From NCBI GenBank assembly GCA_949358305.1, contig OX442317.1, forward strand, positions 2,918,186 through 2,982,185: DNA of 64,000 bases, in the 5' to 3' direction. How positions within the stretch are numbered: the stretch's first letter is position 1; each line of letters starts with the position of its first letter. The position numbers and the translations under genes are program-made. This stretch comes from Strigamia acuminata (lineage: Eukaryota; Arthropoda; Chilopoda; Geophilomorpha; Linotaeniidae). The notes below the pieces were generated by a model. It was not told the origin of the DNA. It did not search any database and saw nothing but the letters and a program-made list of their open reading frames with translations. Shown piece after piece: positions 44,333-53,740 of the stretch.

Positions 44333-47300
44333 ATGGACGCCCTTGATCGTTTGCGCGCACAGCAAGAAACAGCCAGATTGGGAGCGGATCGATTGGTAAA
44401 TACAGTTATCGTCGAATTAGCATTAGCGCAATCAGATGCGATAGTTTTAAGAAAGCTAAAAAACCAATTAAACGCTAAAACTGAACAATTAAATGATCTC
44501 GATGAGAAAGTGTCACCATTCATTGTAACGCGAGCAGACTTACAAAAGGAAGAGGAGGACAATGAAGAGTATCGAGAGAAAATTATTGATGCGCTTACAG
44601 ATATCGACATCAAATTAGACGTATTAGCTCCACCAGCGGTAGTTATTAATCCAGGCGCTCCAAACAACGGATCGGTCAGCAGTACGAACGATTGGACAGT
44701 GAGACTCCCGAAACTCGTAATGAAGAAATTTTCGGGAAACCCAATCGAATGGAGCGATTTTTGGTCGAATTTCGAGTTGAGTGTAAATGGGAACACTTCC
44801 ATCACTACCAAAGCTAAGTTTGTGTACTTAAATTCGGTTCTCGAAGGCACAGCAGCGGCTGTGGTGCGAGGACTAAAGATAAGTGATGAGAATTATGCAG
44901 CGGCAGTCACGCTTCTTCAAAATCGTTTTGGAAGAAAGGAGGTGATTGTGAATGCCCATTTGCAGATGTTGATGAAGCTTGAGCCAGTCAAGCGACTCAA
45001 CGACCTCGACAGGCTTAGAAAATTGTACGACACGTGCGAGATGCATGTCCGTAACCTCGAAAATGAAGGAATAGAAACCACGACGTTTGGCGTTATGTTG
45101 TGTCCCTTGTTGCGTGCAGCGATTCCAGACGTGATCGCTTTAGACTTTTCGCGGAAAAACAGTAATAATACCCATGACCTTAAGCTATTTTTAGAATTTT
45201 GGCGAGAAGAATTAGAAATTCGAGAACAGAACGCAGCCGACAATGCACGATTCGCAACCAAAGAGGTCGAGAAAAACGTCGCGAAGACGTACGGAGACAC
45301 CAAGAAGACAACACGTTTCGAGAAACCAGCTTCTTCGAGCGCGTTGATGACCAACACTTCCGATTCTACTTGTATTTTCTGCAGCGAAACCAGCCACAAG
45401 AAGGAAGACTGTCCCTTATCAATTGCAGATCGATTGAAGCGTTGCCAGCAAGCTCGACGTTGCTTCAAGTGTTTGGCGAACAAACACATGGCCCGAAACT
45501 GCCCACAGAAGGAAAAATGCGTACAGTGCGAACGATTTCACCACATATTGTTGTGCGAAGGGCCGACAGAAAAAGCAGAGAACGTTTTGGCGTCAACAGT
45601 AACTACAGCTAACACTGACATTTTCTTGCAAGTCCTAATGGCCAACGTGGAGTCCAACCACAAGACGAAAACGGTGCACTGTTTCTTCGACGGAGGCAGT
45701 CACCGGTCGTTCATCAGTTCGAAGTTGGTTAAAGAAATTGGAGCTCAAGTTGTGGGAGAACAACTTATCAGCATTACTGGTTTTGGTGAAACAGTAGCTA
45801 AGCCAGAGAGTCGTCGAAGAGTTAAAATTACATTACGAAACACCCAAATTAATGACAATTCTTTCGATTTAGAACTCATAGAAGTGCCGTGGATCAGCAA
45901 TTCCTTAGCAAAACAGTCGGGAGTTCACGTGCGTGAGAAGTTGAAGCAAAATAACATTGTTTTGAATATTGATCAGCTTTCAATTCAACCGAACGAAGTG
46001 TCAATTTTGATCGGTGCTGACAACTTTTGGCGCATTGTTACCGGCGAGACAAGACGATTAGACGAAAATCTGATGTGTTTGCATACAGGACTTGGGTGGA
46101 CGATGCACGGAGCGATTCGAAGTGAGGAAACGATAACCAAACAGCCGACCATTCAGGTGCATCTTGCGCGTTACGAGGATCGACTGGACAACATGCTGAA
46201 ACGTTTTTGGGAGTTGGAAGACTTGGGTATTCCACACGAGACTCTTACTGACCATCAAGACGAGGACGATCAAGCAGTGACAGCGTTCAAGAAGTCGATT
46301 AAATGGACTGGTGACAGATATGAAGTGCGGTTGCCGTGGCTAATGCCGAAAAGTGAACTAGACAGTAACTATCAAATCGCTTTAAAAAGATTGTGGAATT
46401 TAGTCCGAAAATTTAGAAAAGATCCCGAACTTTATTATCGCTATAAGAAAGTTTTGGATGACCAGATGGCGGAAGGAATCATTGAGACGGCCCCAGAAGT
46501 GTCAGATCAGAGCGGTTGTTACTATTTGCCGCACAGTCCCGTCATACGAGAGCGTCGTAGTACAACTAAATTGCGTATCGTGTACGATGCCTCGTCGCAC
46601 GCGCAAAAAAGCCGCTCGTTGAATGATTGCCTCTTTACTGGGCCAAACTTGTTACCAGAACTAATCAATGCATTGTTATTTTTTAGACAGTTAATAGTGG
46701 CGTTGATAAGCGACATCAAACAAGCGTTCCACCAGATTTTGCTCCATCTGGACGACAGAGATGCAGTGCGATTCTTGTGGATTGCCGCTGACTGGGATTT
46801 AGTGAGCCCGATTAAGGTGGAGATTCTCCGACAGACTCGAGTTCTGTTTGGGGCGTCTCCAAGCCCATATTTGCTGAACGGGACCATCCAACATCACTTG
46901 GAGAAGTACGCAACAAAGTATGCAGAATTGATCGCGCGACTGTTGAAACGATTCTACGTGGACGACTATTTAGACAGTGTCAGCACCGACCAAGAGGCGA
47001 TCGAAACGTACAAGAAAGTGTCCGAAATAATGTGTGAAGCAAGTATGGATTTGGTTAAATGGAACAGTAATTCGAAACTTTTACGTGAACAGTTTAAAAT
47101 CGATCACCCGGAGACAGAGCTCGAGACTGAAGTTAAAGTGTTAGGGCTGAAATGGAACTGTGAATTGGATGAATTGGCACTCGATCTCGAGGAAGTGAAA
47201 ACGACTCTCGAACGTGAATTAATCACCAAACGACGAGTGATCCAATTAGTGGCCCAAGTTTTTGATCCGTTGGGTTTTGCATCGCCATTTACGGTGACAG

Positions 47301-49510
47301 GAAAGATGTTTTTCCAACAATTGTGGAAACATAAAATGGAATGGGATGATCGACTTCCGAAAGAACTGATACCACAGTGGGAAAACTGGAAGAGTCAATT
47401 GCCAGAGTTAGAGCGAGTTCGAGTGCCCAGACATTATGGAATCGATCCAAATGCATCAGAAATTGAACTTCATTTGTTTTGCGACGCCAGTCCGTTAGCA
47501 TATGGCATCGTGGCGTACACAAGAGTGCGTCAATGTAATTCACTAATCAATACTTTTTTCGTTCTCTCTAAATGCAGAATAGCTCCGATAAAAACGTTGA
47601 CGCTGCCACGACTCGAGTTGATGGGCGCGTTACTTTTGGCACGAGTCGCAGGTCGAATGAAGCAGTTCACGACTGCGAAGGTCACAGCCTGGACCGACTC
47701 CACTATCGTTTTGTGTTGGCTAGGAGAGCGAAAAAAGGCGATTCCGTTCGTCGCACGCCGAGTCGAGGAGATAAAACAGCACGTGCCGTTTGCAAATTGG
47801 CGTCATTGCCCTGGCGTCCAGAATCCTGCCGACCTACTCACACGTGGGATAGATGCAAAATCGTTATTGGAGTCCAAGACATGGTGGAACGGCCCCGAGT
47901 GGCTCACGATGGATGAACACGAATGGCCAAGTGTTCCGACGACTCAGGCGGACGATTTTGAGATGGAGTTGGAAGAAACTCTAGCAGCAACAGTCATCGT
48001 TCCCCAAACTTGGTTGATAGATGTGCCCACTCGATACGGCAGTTGGAGAAGATTGTTGCGTGTAACCAGCTGGGTGAATCGTTTTCTTAACAATTGTAAA
48101 AGTGCAGTGCGAGACGGTTCACCATTGACGACAGACGAAATTAACAATTCCGAAAGATACTGGTTGCAAACAATGCAACAACAGAGTTATTCAAAGGAAC
48201 TTTTAGCAATTAAAAATCAACAGAGTTTCGAACGAGATTCGATATTACGAAATGTGACGTGTTTCATGGACAGCGAACAAACCATGCGATTAAACACGCG
48301 AATCCAGTGGGCAGGGACAAAAAAGAACTTGAAAAACCCAATCGTTTTACATCCAAATCACCCACTAACAAAACTTATTATTCTGGCAGCTCACCAGCGA
48401 GTATTTCACGGCGGACTTGGCGAGACGTTAGCAGAGTTGAGACAATGTTTTTGGACACCAAAACTCCGAAAAACAGTCAAAAGCGAGTTGAATAGATGTT
48501 TCGTCTGCAAGCGAGTGCAAGGGCGGTTAGTACAACAAGTGGAAGCTGCGTTGCCACCAGATCGAATTACGCAGGCTGCACCGTTCCAAGTCGTCGGTAT
48601 TGATTTTGCCGGACCTCTGTACCAGCAAAGCGGTGAAAAGTGTTACATTGTAGTGATAACATGCGCAGTAATTAGGGCCGTACATCTCGAACTAGTCACC
48701 AGCATGAATACTGAACGTTTTATTCTGGCCCTAAAGCGATTTTTTGCACGAAGGGGCATACCAACGAAAATTTATTCGGATAATGCGCTAACGTTCAAGA
48801 GAACCGAAAAGGAACTTTGCGCCTTGTTAAGTTCCATTAGAAAAGAGCAGTTTCAGGGCTTCTTAACAGATAGAAAAATCGAGTGGAGTTTCATCGTGGA
48901 ACGAGCTCCGTGGTGGGGTGGGTTCTGGGAGCGTATGGTGAAGTCGACGAAGATGAGTTTAAAGAAAGTTCTCGGTCAAACTACATTGGACTTCGAAGAG
49001 CTAACCACCATCCTCTCAGAAGTTGAATCCTGTATTAATTCCCGTCCTATTACATATGTCTACACAGAAAACGAAGATGAACAACCGCTGAGTCCATCTC
49101 ACTTCTTAACCGGAGGAAGAAGCTGCAATTTACCGGATCCTAACCAGAAGTTGGACGAGAAACTTTCATCAAGCACAGTGACATTGTTGAAACGATGGAA
49201 ACAGCGACAGCAAAAAATAAGTCATTTGTGGTCACGGTGGAATCATGAATATCTCACCGAGTTGAGAGAATACAACAAAACGAAGGCGTCTCGTGAAGTT
49301 CAGAAAGGGGACATTGTTGTGATTGAAGAGTTAAATCAGCCGCGCATGACGTGGAAAATTGGTAGGATTAGAGAAGTTTTCATAGGAAGAGATGGGCGAG
49401 TACGAGCGTGTGAGATACAGCTTCCCTTTAATAAAGTCCTGAGAAGACCGGTACAACGATTGTGCATCTTGGAGGCTCAGGACGAAGAACTCACTCCGGC
49501 CCCAGTGTGA
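44333..49510 (+). CDS. BEL/Pao Gag-Pol polyprotein, intact
   Basis: A single 1,725-residue frame with no stop. Order: Gag-like DUF1759 region (about 120-290, LPKLVMKKFSGNPIEWSDFW); CCHC-type zinc knuckles (about 345-410, CFKCLANKHMARNC); aspartic protease with DGGS (about 452); reverse transcriptase with FYVDDYLDS (about 873-881); RNase H starting at LFCDASP (about 1047); HHCC zinc finger and integrase core with catalytic Asp near 1423 (GIDFAG) and 1481 (YSDNA) and Glu near 1532 (GFWERM); and a C-terminal DUF5641-like segment (KGDIVVIEELNQPRMTWKIG). No envelope gene is present. The stop codon lies inside the 3' LTR. The protease motif is DGGS, a variant of the usual D-S/T-G. Confidence 0.95.
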   Translation: MDALDRLRAQQETARLGADRLVNTVIVELALAQSDAIVLRKLKNQLNAKTEQLNDLDEKVSPFIVTRADLQKEEEDNEEYREKIIDALTDIDIKLDVLAPPAVVINPGAPNNGSVSSTNDWTVRLPKLVMKKFSGNPIEWSDFWSNFELSVNGNTSITTKAKFVYLNSVLEGTAAAVVRGLKISDENYAAAVTLLQNRFGRKEVIVNAHLQMLMKLEPVKRLNDLDRLRKLYDTCEMHVRNLENEGIETTTFGVMLCPLLRAAIPDVIALDFSRKNSNNTHDLKLFLEFWREELEIREQNAADNARFATKEVEKNVAKTYGDTKKTTRFEKPASSSALMTNTSDSTCIFCSETSHKKEDCPLSIADRLKRCQQARRCFKCLANKHMARNCPQKEKCVQCERFHHILLCEGPTEKAENVLASTVTTANTDIFLQVLMANVESNHKTKTVHCFFDGGSHRSFISSKLVKEIGAQVVGEQLISITGFGETVAKPESRRRVKITLRNTQINDNSFDLELIEVPWISNSLAKQSGVHVREKLKQNNIVLNIDQLSIQPNEVSILIGADNFWRIVTGETRRLDENLMCLHTGLGWTMHGAIRSEETITKQPTIQVHLARYEDRLDNMLKRFWELEDLGIPHETLTDHQDEDDQAVTAFKKSIKWTGDRYEVRLPWLMPKSELDSNYQIALKRLWNLVRKFRKDPELYYRYKKVLDDQMAEGIIETAPEVSDQSGCYYLPHSPVIRERRSTTKLRIVYDASSHAQKSRSLNDCLFTGPNLLPELINALLFFRQLIVALISDIKQAFHQILLHLDDRDAVRFLWIAADWDLVSPIKVEILRQTRVLFGASPSPYLLNGTIQHHLEKYATKYAELIARLLKRFYVDDYLDSVSTDQEAIETYKKVSEIMCEASMDLVKWNSNSKLLREQFKIDHPETELETEVKVLGLKWNCELDELALDLEEVKTTLERELITKRRVIQLVAQVFDPLGFASPFTVTGKMFFQQLWKHKMEWDDRLPKELIPQWENWKSQLPELERVRVPRHYGIDPNASEIELHLFCDASPLAYGIVAYTRVRQCNSLINTFFVLSKCRIAPIKTLTLPRLELMGALLLARVAGRMKQFTTAKVTAWTDSTIVLCWLGERKKAIPFVARRVEEIKQHVPFANWRHCPGVQNPADLLTRGIDAKSLLESKTWWNGPEWLTMDEHEWPSVPTTQADDFEMELEETLAATVIVPQTWLIDVPTRYGSWRRLLRVTSWVNRFLNNCKSAVRDGSPLTTDEINNSERYWLQTMQQQSYSKELLAIKNQQSFERDSILRNVTCFMDSEQTMRLNTRIQWAGTKKNLKNPIVLHPNHPLTKLIILAAHQRVFHGGLGETLAELRQCFWTPKLRKTVKSELNRCFVCKRVQGRLVQQVEAALPPDRITQAAPFQVVGIDFAGPLYQQSGEKCYIVVITCAVIRAVHLELVTSMNTERFILALKRFFARRGIPTKIYSDNALTFKRTEKELCALLSSIRKEQFQGFLTDRKIEWSFIVERAPWWGGFWERMVKSTKMSLKKVLGQTTLDFEELTTILSEVESCINSRPITYVYTENEDEQPLSPSHFLTGGRSCNLPDPNQKLDEKLSSSTVTLLKRWKQRQQKISHLWSRWNHEYLTELREYNKTKASREVQKGDIVVIEELNQPRMTWKIGRIREVFIGRDGRVRACEIQLPFNKVLRRPVQRLCILEAQDEELTPAPV

Positions 49511-49824
49511 AAACTGACGAGTTTTAGATGTTTGGGGTCGCGCGTTCATGTTCGGTGTCGTGCAGTGAAGCCATCATCCAGGCGGTGCTTTCTTGTGCGA
49601 GATTGTATGACGCGCGTACGGAAGTCCAGTTATTCGTCATAAATTATCATGTTTGACCTATGTTCCTGTTTTTCCAAATGTAAACCCCAAATATTGTTAC
49701 AATAAATCTTGTCTTTATGTTAAAAGCATGGTTTTATTTTGTCTTCAGAAAAATTCCAGTTAAGTTAGAATTTCAATCAGTTTTTTTAGCAAAAATAGCT
49801 TCTTTTAAATTGCGAGATTTCACA
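49506..49824 (+). repeat. 3' LTR of the BEL/Pao element
   Basis: 319 bp, same sequence as the 5' LTR. The gag-pol stop codon (49508-49510) falls within its first five bases. The sequence just upstream is not purine-rich. Confidence 0.96.
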
Positions 49825-51849
49825 AGGGATTGAGGGATTTGAAAACTCCACCGGTAGTGGCTGATTCGAGGAAGCATCTCGAGCAGACGAAGGCTTTGGT
49901 AATTGAGGATGACCAGTCGACAGAGAATCTGAGGCAGTTCTTGGAGGAAGAATGGAGTTTCAAACAACTTCCCGAACAGGTGATTTTATTGTTGTATTTT
50001 TGAGAATTTTTCATGATATTTTGGTTTTTTGTGATTTTTGTATTGGGTTTTTTAGTTTTTACCTGCTTTTTAGTTGATTTTATGAACTTTTACATGACTT
50101 CTATTTGGTTTTATAAACTTTTTGTATAATTGACTGTTTCTTTATGTAGCAATTGACCGAAGCTCATACACGGAACCAAGTTGAAATTACCAACGTTGAC
50201 GATCAAATATTGACCGAGACGTTAAAGTTCGAAGCACGCATGAAGTTATGTCAAGAAGAAATCGAAACGTTTGATGTGACCGAAGTAAGTTTTTAAAAAC
50301 AATTCTATTCCATTAAATTTAATTTTGCATTTTTTCCCCACAGCAGTTAAACAAAGTGAAAAAGTTGACCAAAAGATTGAATGAAGCGCGCGACTCGTAC
50401 AAATTACAGATGAAGATATTTAGAGAAGAAATCAAAACCTTGGGTGAGACCGAAGTGAAAAAGACAAAAGAACCCTACTTGAGTTCGGCAGCTTCTAAGA
50501 AAGAAGAGTTTCTACAATCCTACAAGAGACTGGACAGCTGTGAACCGGAAAACGAAGTTCGAAAATAATCCTTCAATTTCACCTCACAAACTCAAACTAA
50601 AATGATTCTATCGAATTGTAGAAGAGCATGCAACAACAACTGGAGGATTTAAAGAACGTGCTGGTGAGCAAGGAGGAGGAGCTGCGCCAACTGCGGAATT
50701 ATTATGAGAAACAGTTACGCGTGTTTCAAAATTTGTTGAACGTCAATGTGGATCAGGACTTTGAAATCGACGCCTGCCAAAAACTTTTGAAAGGCGAACG
50801 GTTGCGTCCGGATATCATTTGGCCAACAGACATTTGGCGGGAACGGAAATGCACCATCCCTCCTACTGTTCGAATGTCCAAGCCTGGCTTCGGGGTCGCC
50901 AAACAGATGCAAGCGCTGATTACTGAAATGGAAGATGTTGGTGCTAGAACGTTTGTTTCGATGGCAACGTGCAAAGGAGATGTCGAAGTGCTCGAACAGG
51001 ACACGGATGGTAAATTCGTCAAAATTTACAACCAAGGCGAAAAGGCACAAAATTTAAATTTAAATTTCAAAAATTATTATTTTTATTATTTTATTTTTTT
51101 TTTTTTTTTTTTAGGATATTGGAATTGGGGGTTGGCAGTTGATCCGCAAGGCGGGGGATTCGGCAATCACGTACCAGTTCCACCGGACGATGAACTTGAA
51201 AGCGGGAACGACGGCGACGGTTTGGTCTTCGGACAGCGAAGTCACTCACAATCCGCCATCGGATATGGTGATGAAAAATCAAAAATTCTGCGTTGGAGAC
51301 ACTTTCTCGACGGTTCTACTTAATAATTATGCAGAAGTACGTTGGAAAGTTGACGGAATTTGTTTGTATTTGACATTTTTAGAAACAAATTTGTTTATTT
51401 TTCAAGGAAATGGCTACGAGAGAGACGAAAACGAGCGAACAGAATCTCAGTTCTTCCGATCCGACATGCGATTTCGAATTCTGTTGAAGAGGTGGGCATA
51501 TAGAATCTTTTTCATCAGCCGGTTCCAGCAACCTCTGTTTTAATCTTAAAAAAAATATGTTTGTTTGTTTAAATTAATTTTTTATTTTTTTTATTTTTTT
51601 TAGAGGGAATCATAAAATCTGGACCGGTGCAATATATGGAGAAAGATCAGCGCAAAAAGAAAATTCAATTGATCATACATTTTGGAAAAGAAATGATCAA
51701 ATTAACAATTTTTTTTAGCGTTTATCGATGCGAAGGGAGATTTTTCTAGTGGGATCGATATTTAATTTAATTGTCTTGTGTAGAAACAAGTTTACATTTT
51801 TCTTTTGCGACACAATGGGTCCTTGATGCGGATGATGTCATAATTTAAC

Positions 51850-53154
51850 TATAATTACTCTTTTTTTTCCATTGTTATTACTAGTAAGTTATTCCATGTC
51901 TTGTATTTTTGGGTTTTTTTTCTATAAATTAGGCTTTTTGATTTAGTTGATTTATTTGCTTACGCTGTTAGATTAAATTAACTAATATCCTTTAATTGTA
52001 CTAAAAATAAAATTGAAATTATCGCATTTAATTATTTTTTTAGTTTGTCTTTTTTGTCTTTTTTTTGTTTTATTCAACCAAATATAAACGTTAATTATTT
52101 TCTGTATATTTCTTTTGGCTCAACTTTTTCTTCTACGGGAAGTAAACACGGAATTTGAAAAACTCAAAAATAAAAATATTTCTCAAAAACAAATTTTATT
52201 AATATAAATAATAAAATAATAAAAAAAGAAAATAATTCTGGTGTTTCAATTTCAACCAAATTTAAATGTTGTATTGCGATAATAAACGGCGTTTCTTGAT
52301 ATATTTCTGTAAATATATGCGTAATTTTGTCACGGTTGAGCGCCATCGGTTCGGTATGATGCGACATCTAGTAGTGAATCCAACGTGATGGCGGTGCCTT
52401 CATATTGAGGAAACAAGATAAGAAGAACATCTGTATCAAACACAAAGCTTCATTAGGGTCATGGGTAATTCCAAAAGTGACTGGACAACGTGAGGTATGA
52501 ACTGATAAGAACAAGATGAATCAAGAGTTTATAGAACTCTTGATCCAAATCAACAAAAATTCAATTTTTAATTGAATTCAATTTTTTATTTCTTTTTTTT
52601 CTTTTGTCAATAAAAAAAATCAATGATATGTCATTTGAATGAACTACTTTCTTTTCTTGAATAAATCAGACGAACTGTTCTGGTTCTGGTTACTGTTAAT
52701 GGCAGATAATGACTATTATAAATTATAATGATGAAAAAAATAAATAAATAAATGAAAGGGCTTGCAGTGCATTTTCCAATGATTTTTTTCCTTGTAATTA
52801 AACATTCGCTCGCTTCTTTATGTCCAAGTAGACCAGCATCTTGTCTAGACTAACAATTACATGTTAAGGTGCGTCGTGTCAACATTCAAGAATTTCCTTG
52901 TTGCTTAATCGTCATTTCAATTTCACTCGAACTCCAAAACACACCTCAACAGCAAAAAAAAAGATAAAGAAATACAAACTAGTTTATTCAACGGGTCTTT
53001 TAATTAGCATAAATAAAATTGTAACGAAATTCGTGCAATTTTCCACATAATTTCCCAATAATAAATTCTAATTGGGTTTTTTTTTAAAAAAAAATATCTT
53101 TTTTTCTATTTTTTTTATTTTTTTTTTTTCAAAACTTTTTCTTCCAAAAACTTA
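51850..53154. other. Duplicated lamin 3' flank (copy B) plus AT-rich spacer
   Basis: 51860-52200 matches the lamin 3' flank 42905-43260 (shared GTTATTACTAGTA, AATTAGGCTTTTTGATTT, ACGGGAAGTAAACAC). From about 52200 to 53154 the sequence is AT-rich with no counterpart in the lamin flank and no gene that I can support. Confidence 0.65.
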
Positions 53155-53740
53155 ATGCTATGGTGGGGGAAGTAAAAACTGGCTTCAAGAGCCAGATGTC
53201 TGATGAAACATGTCAAGACACCCACTAAAAAAGAAGAAAAAAAAAACGAATTTACTTTTAAAGTAATTTTTAAAATTTGAAGAACTCAAAAATAAAAATT
53301 ATTTCTCACAACAGGAAAATTTATCAATAAAAATAAAACCATAAATAAAAAAAAATAAAAAAAATTCCTGGTATTTAAAACTCAGTAAAATTCCACTAAA
53401 TTAAAATATTAAAAAGAAAAACTTTCTTTGTTTATGGTGATTTACCTCTCTCGATTGATCACCTTGTTTATTGTGCATTTCACAATGTAATTTGAAGAAT
53501 ATCAATTTATTTTTTAAAAAAAAAACAAACACCCAACAAGGTCTGCAACCTCAATCAGCTGATTTGGACTCTTCCACCAATCCCATTGGCTCCCACAAGA
53601 TCACGTGCAAGAATTTCTTCGTCTTTGACTCACCCTACCCTTTCCTCATCCTCATTTCAGGACAAAACTCACCACTCGCACATGGGACTGCTCTTTACAC
53701 ACCGGATGACACAAAACCCAACAACAAAAATGAAGGTAAG
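53155..53740. repeat. Third copy (C) of the lamin downstream flank
   Basis: 53155-53340 repeats the GGGAAGTAAA and GAACTCAAAAATAAAA block again, and 53530-53700 matches 43445-43590 closely (GACTCTTCCACCAAT, CCATTGGCTCCCACAA, ACAAAACTCACCA). So the flank exists at least three times. A potential exon with acceptor (CAG ending at 53660) and donor (G-GTAAG at about 53734) lies here and could be a noncoding or alternative exon of the downstream PDZ gene. Confidence 0.65.

Larger units (their letters stand above)
43917..49824 (+). mobile_element. Complete BEL/Pao LTR retrotransposon
   Basis: 5,908 bp with two 319-bp LTRs (43917-44235 and 49506-49824) that I read as identical. Each LTR begins TGTGAAA and ends TTTCACA, a perfect terminal inverted repeat. 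The 5-bp target duplication AGGGA lies at 43912-43916 and 49825-49829, the length typical of BEL/Pao. A primer-binding site follows the 5' LTR, and one open gag-pol frame fills the interior. Identical LTRs, an intact frame and intact flanks indicate a very recent insertion. Confidence 0.97.
43743..51644 (+). pseudogene. Headless lamin paralogue, split by a BEL/Pao insertion
   Basis: Lamin-like exons: 43743-43916 resuming at 49830-49979, then 50150-50284, 50347-50556, 50622-51044, 51115-51336 and 51407-51487, with a last-exon remnant at about 51605-51644. Lamin exon 1 (head, start of coil 1A) has no counterpart. The coil exons stay in frame but have gained internal partial duplications. The lamin tail exon is the same length as in lamin (222 nt) and about 94% identical. 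The next exon ends at an early stop (51485-51487). The remnant of the CaaX exon has an in-frame TAA and its CNI motif is followed by Trp, so the box is lost. The GC donor of lamin intron 5 is conserved. A 319-bp LTR at each side and 5 kb of retrotransposon interrupt the first exon, so a full product is not expected. Confidence 0.85.
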
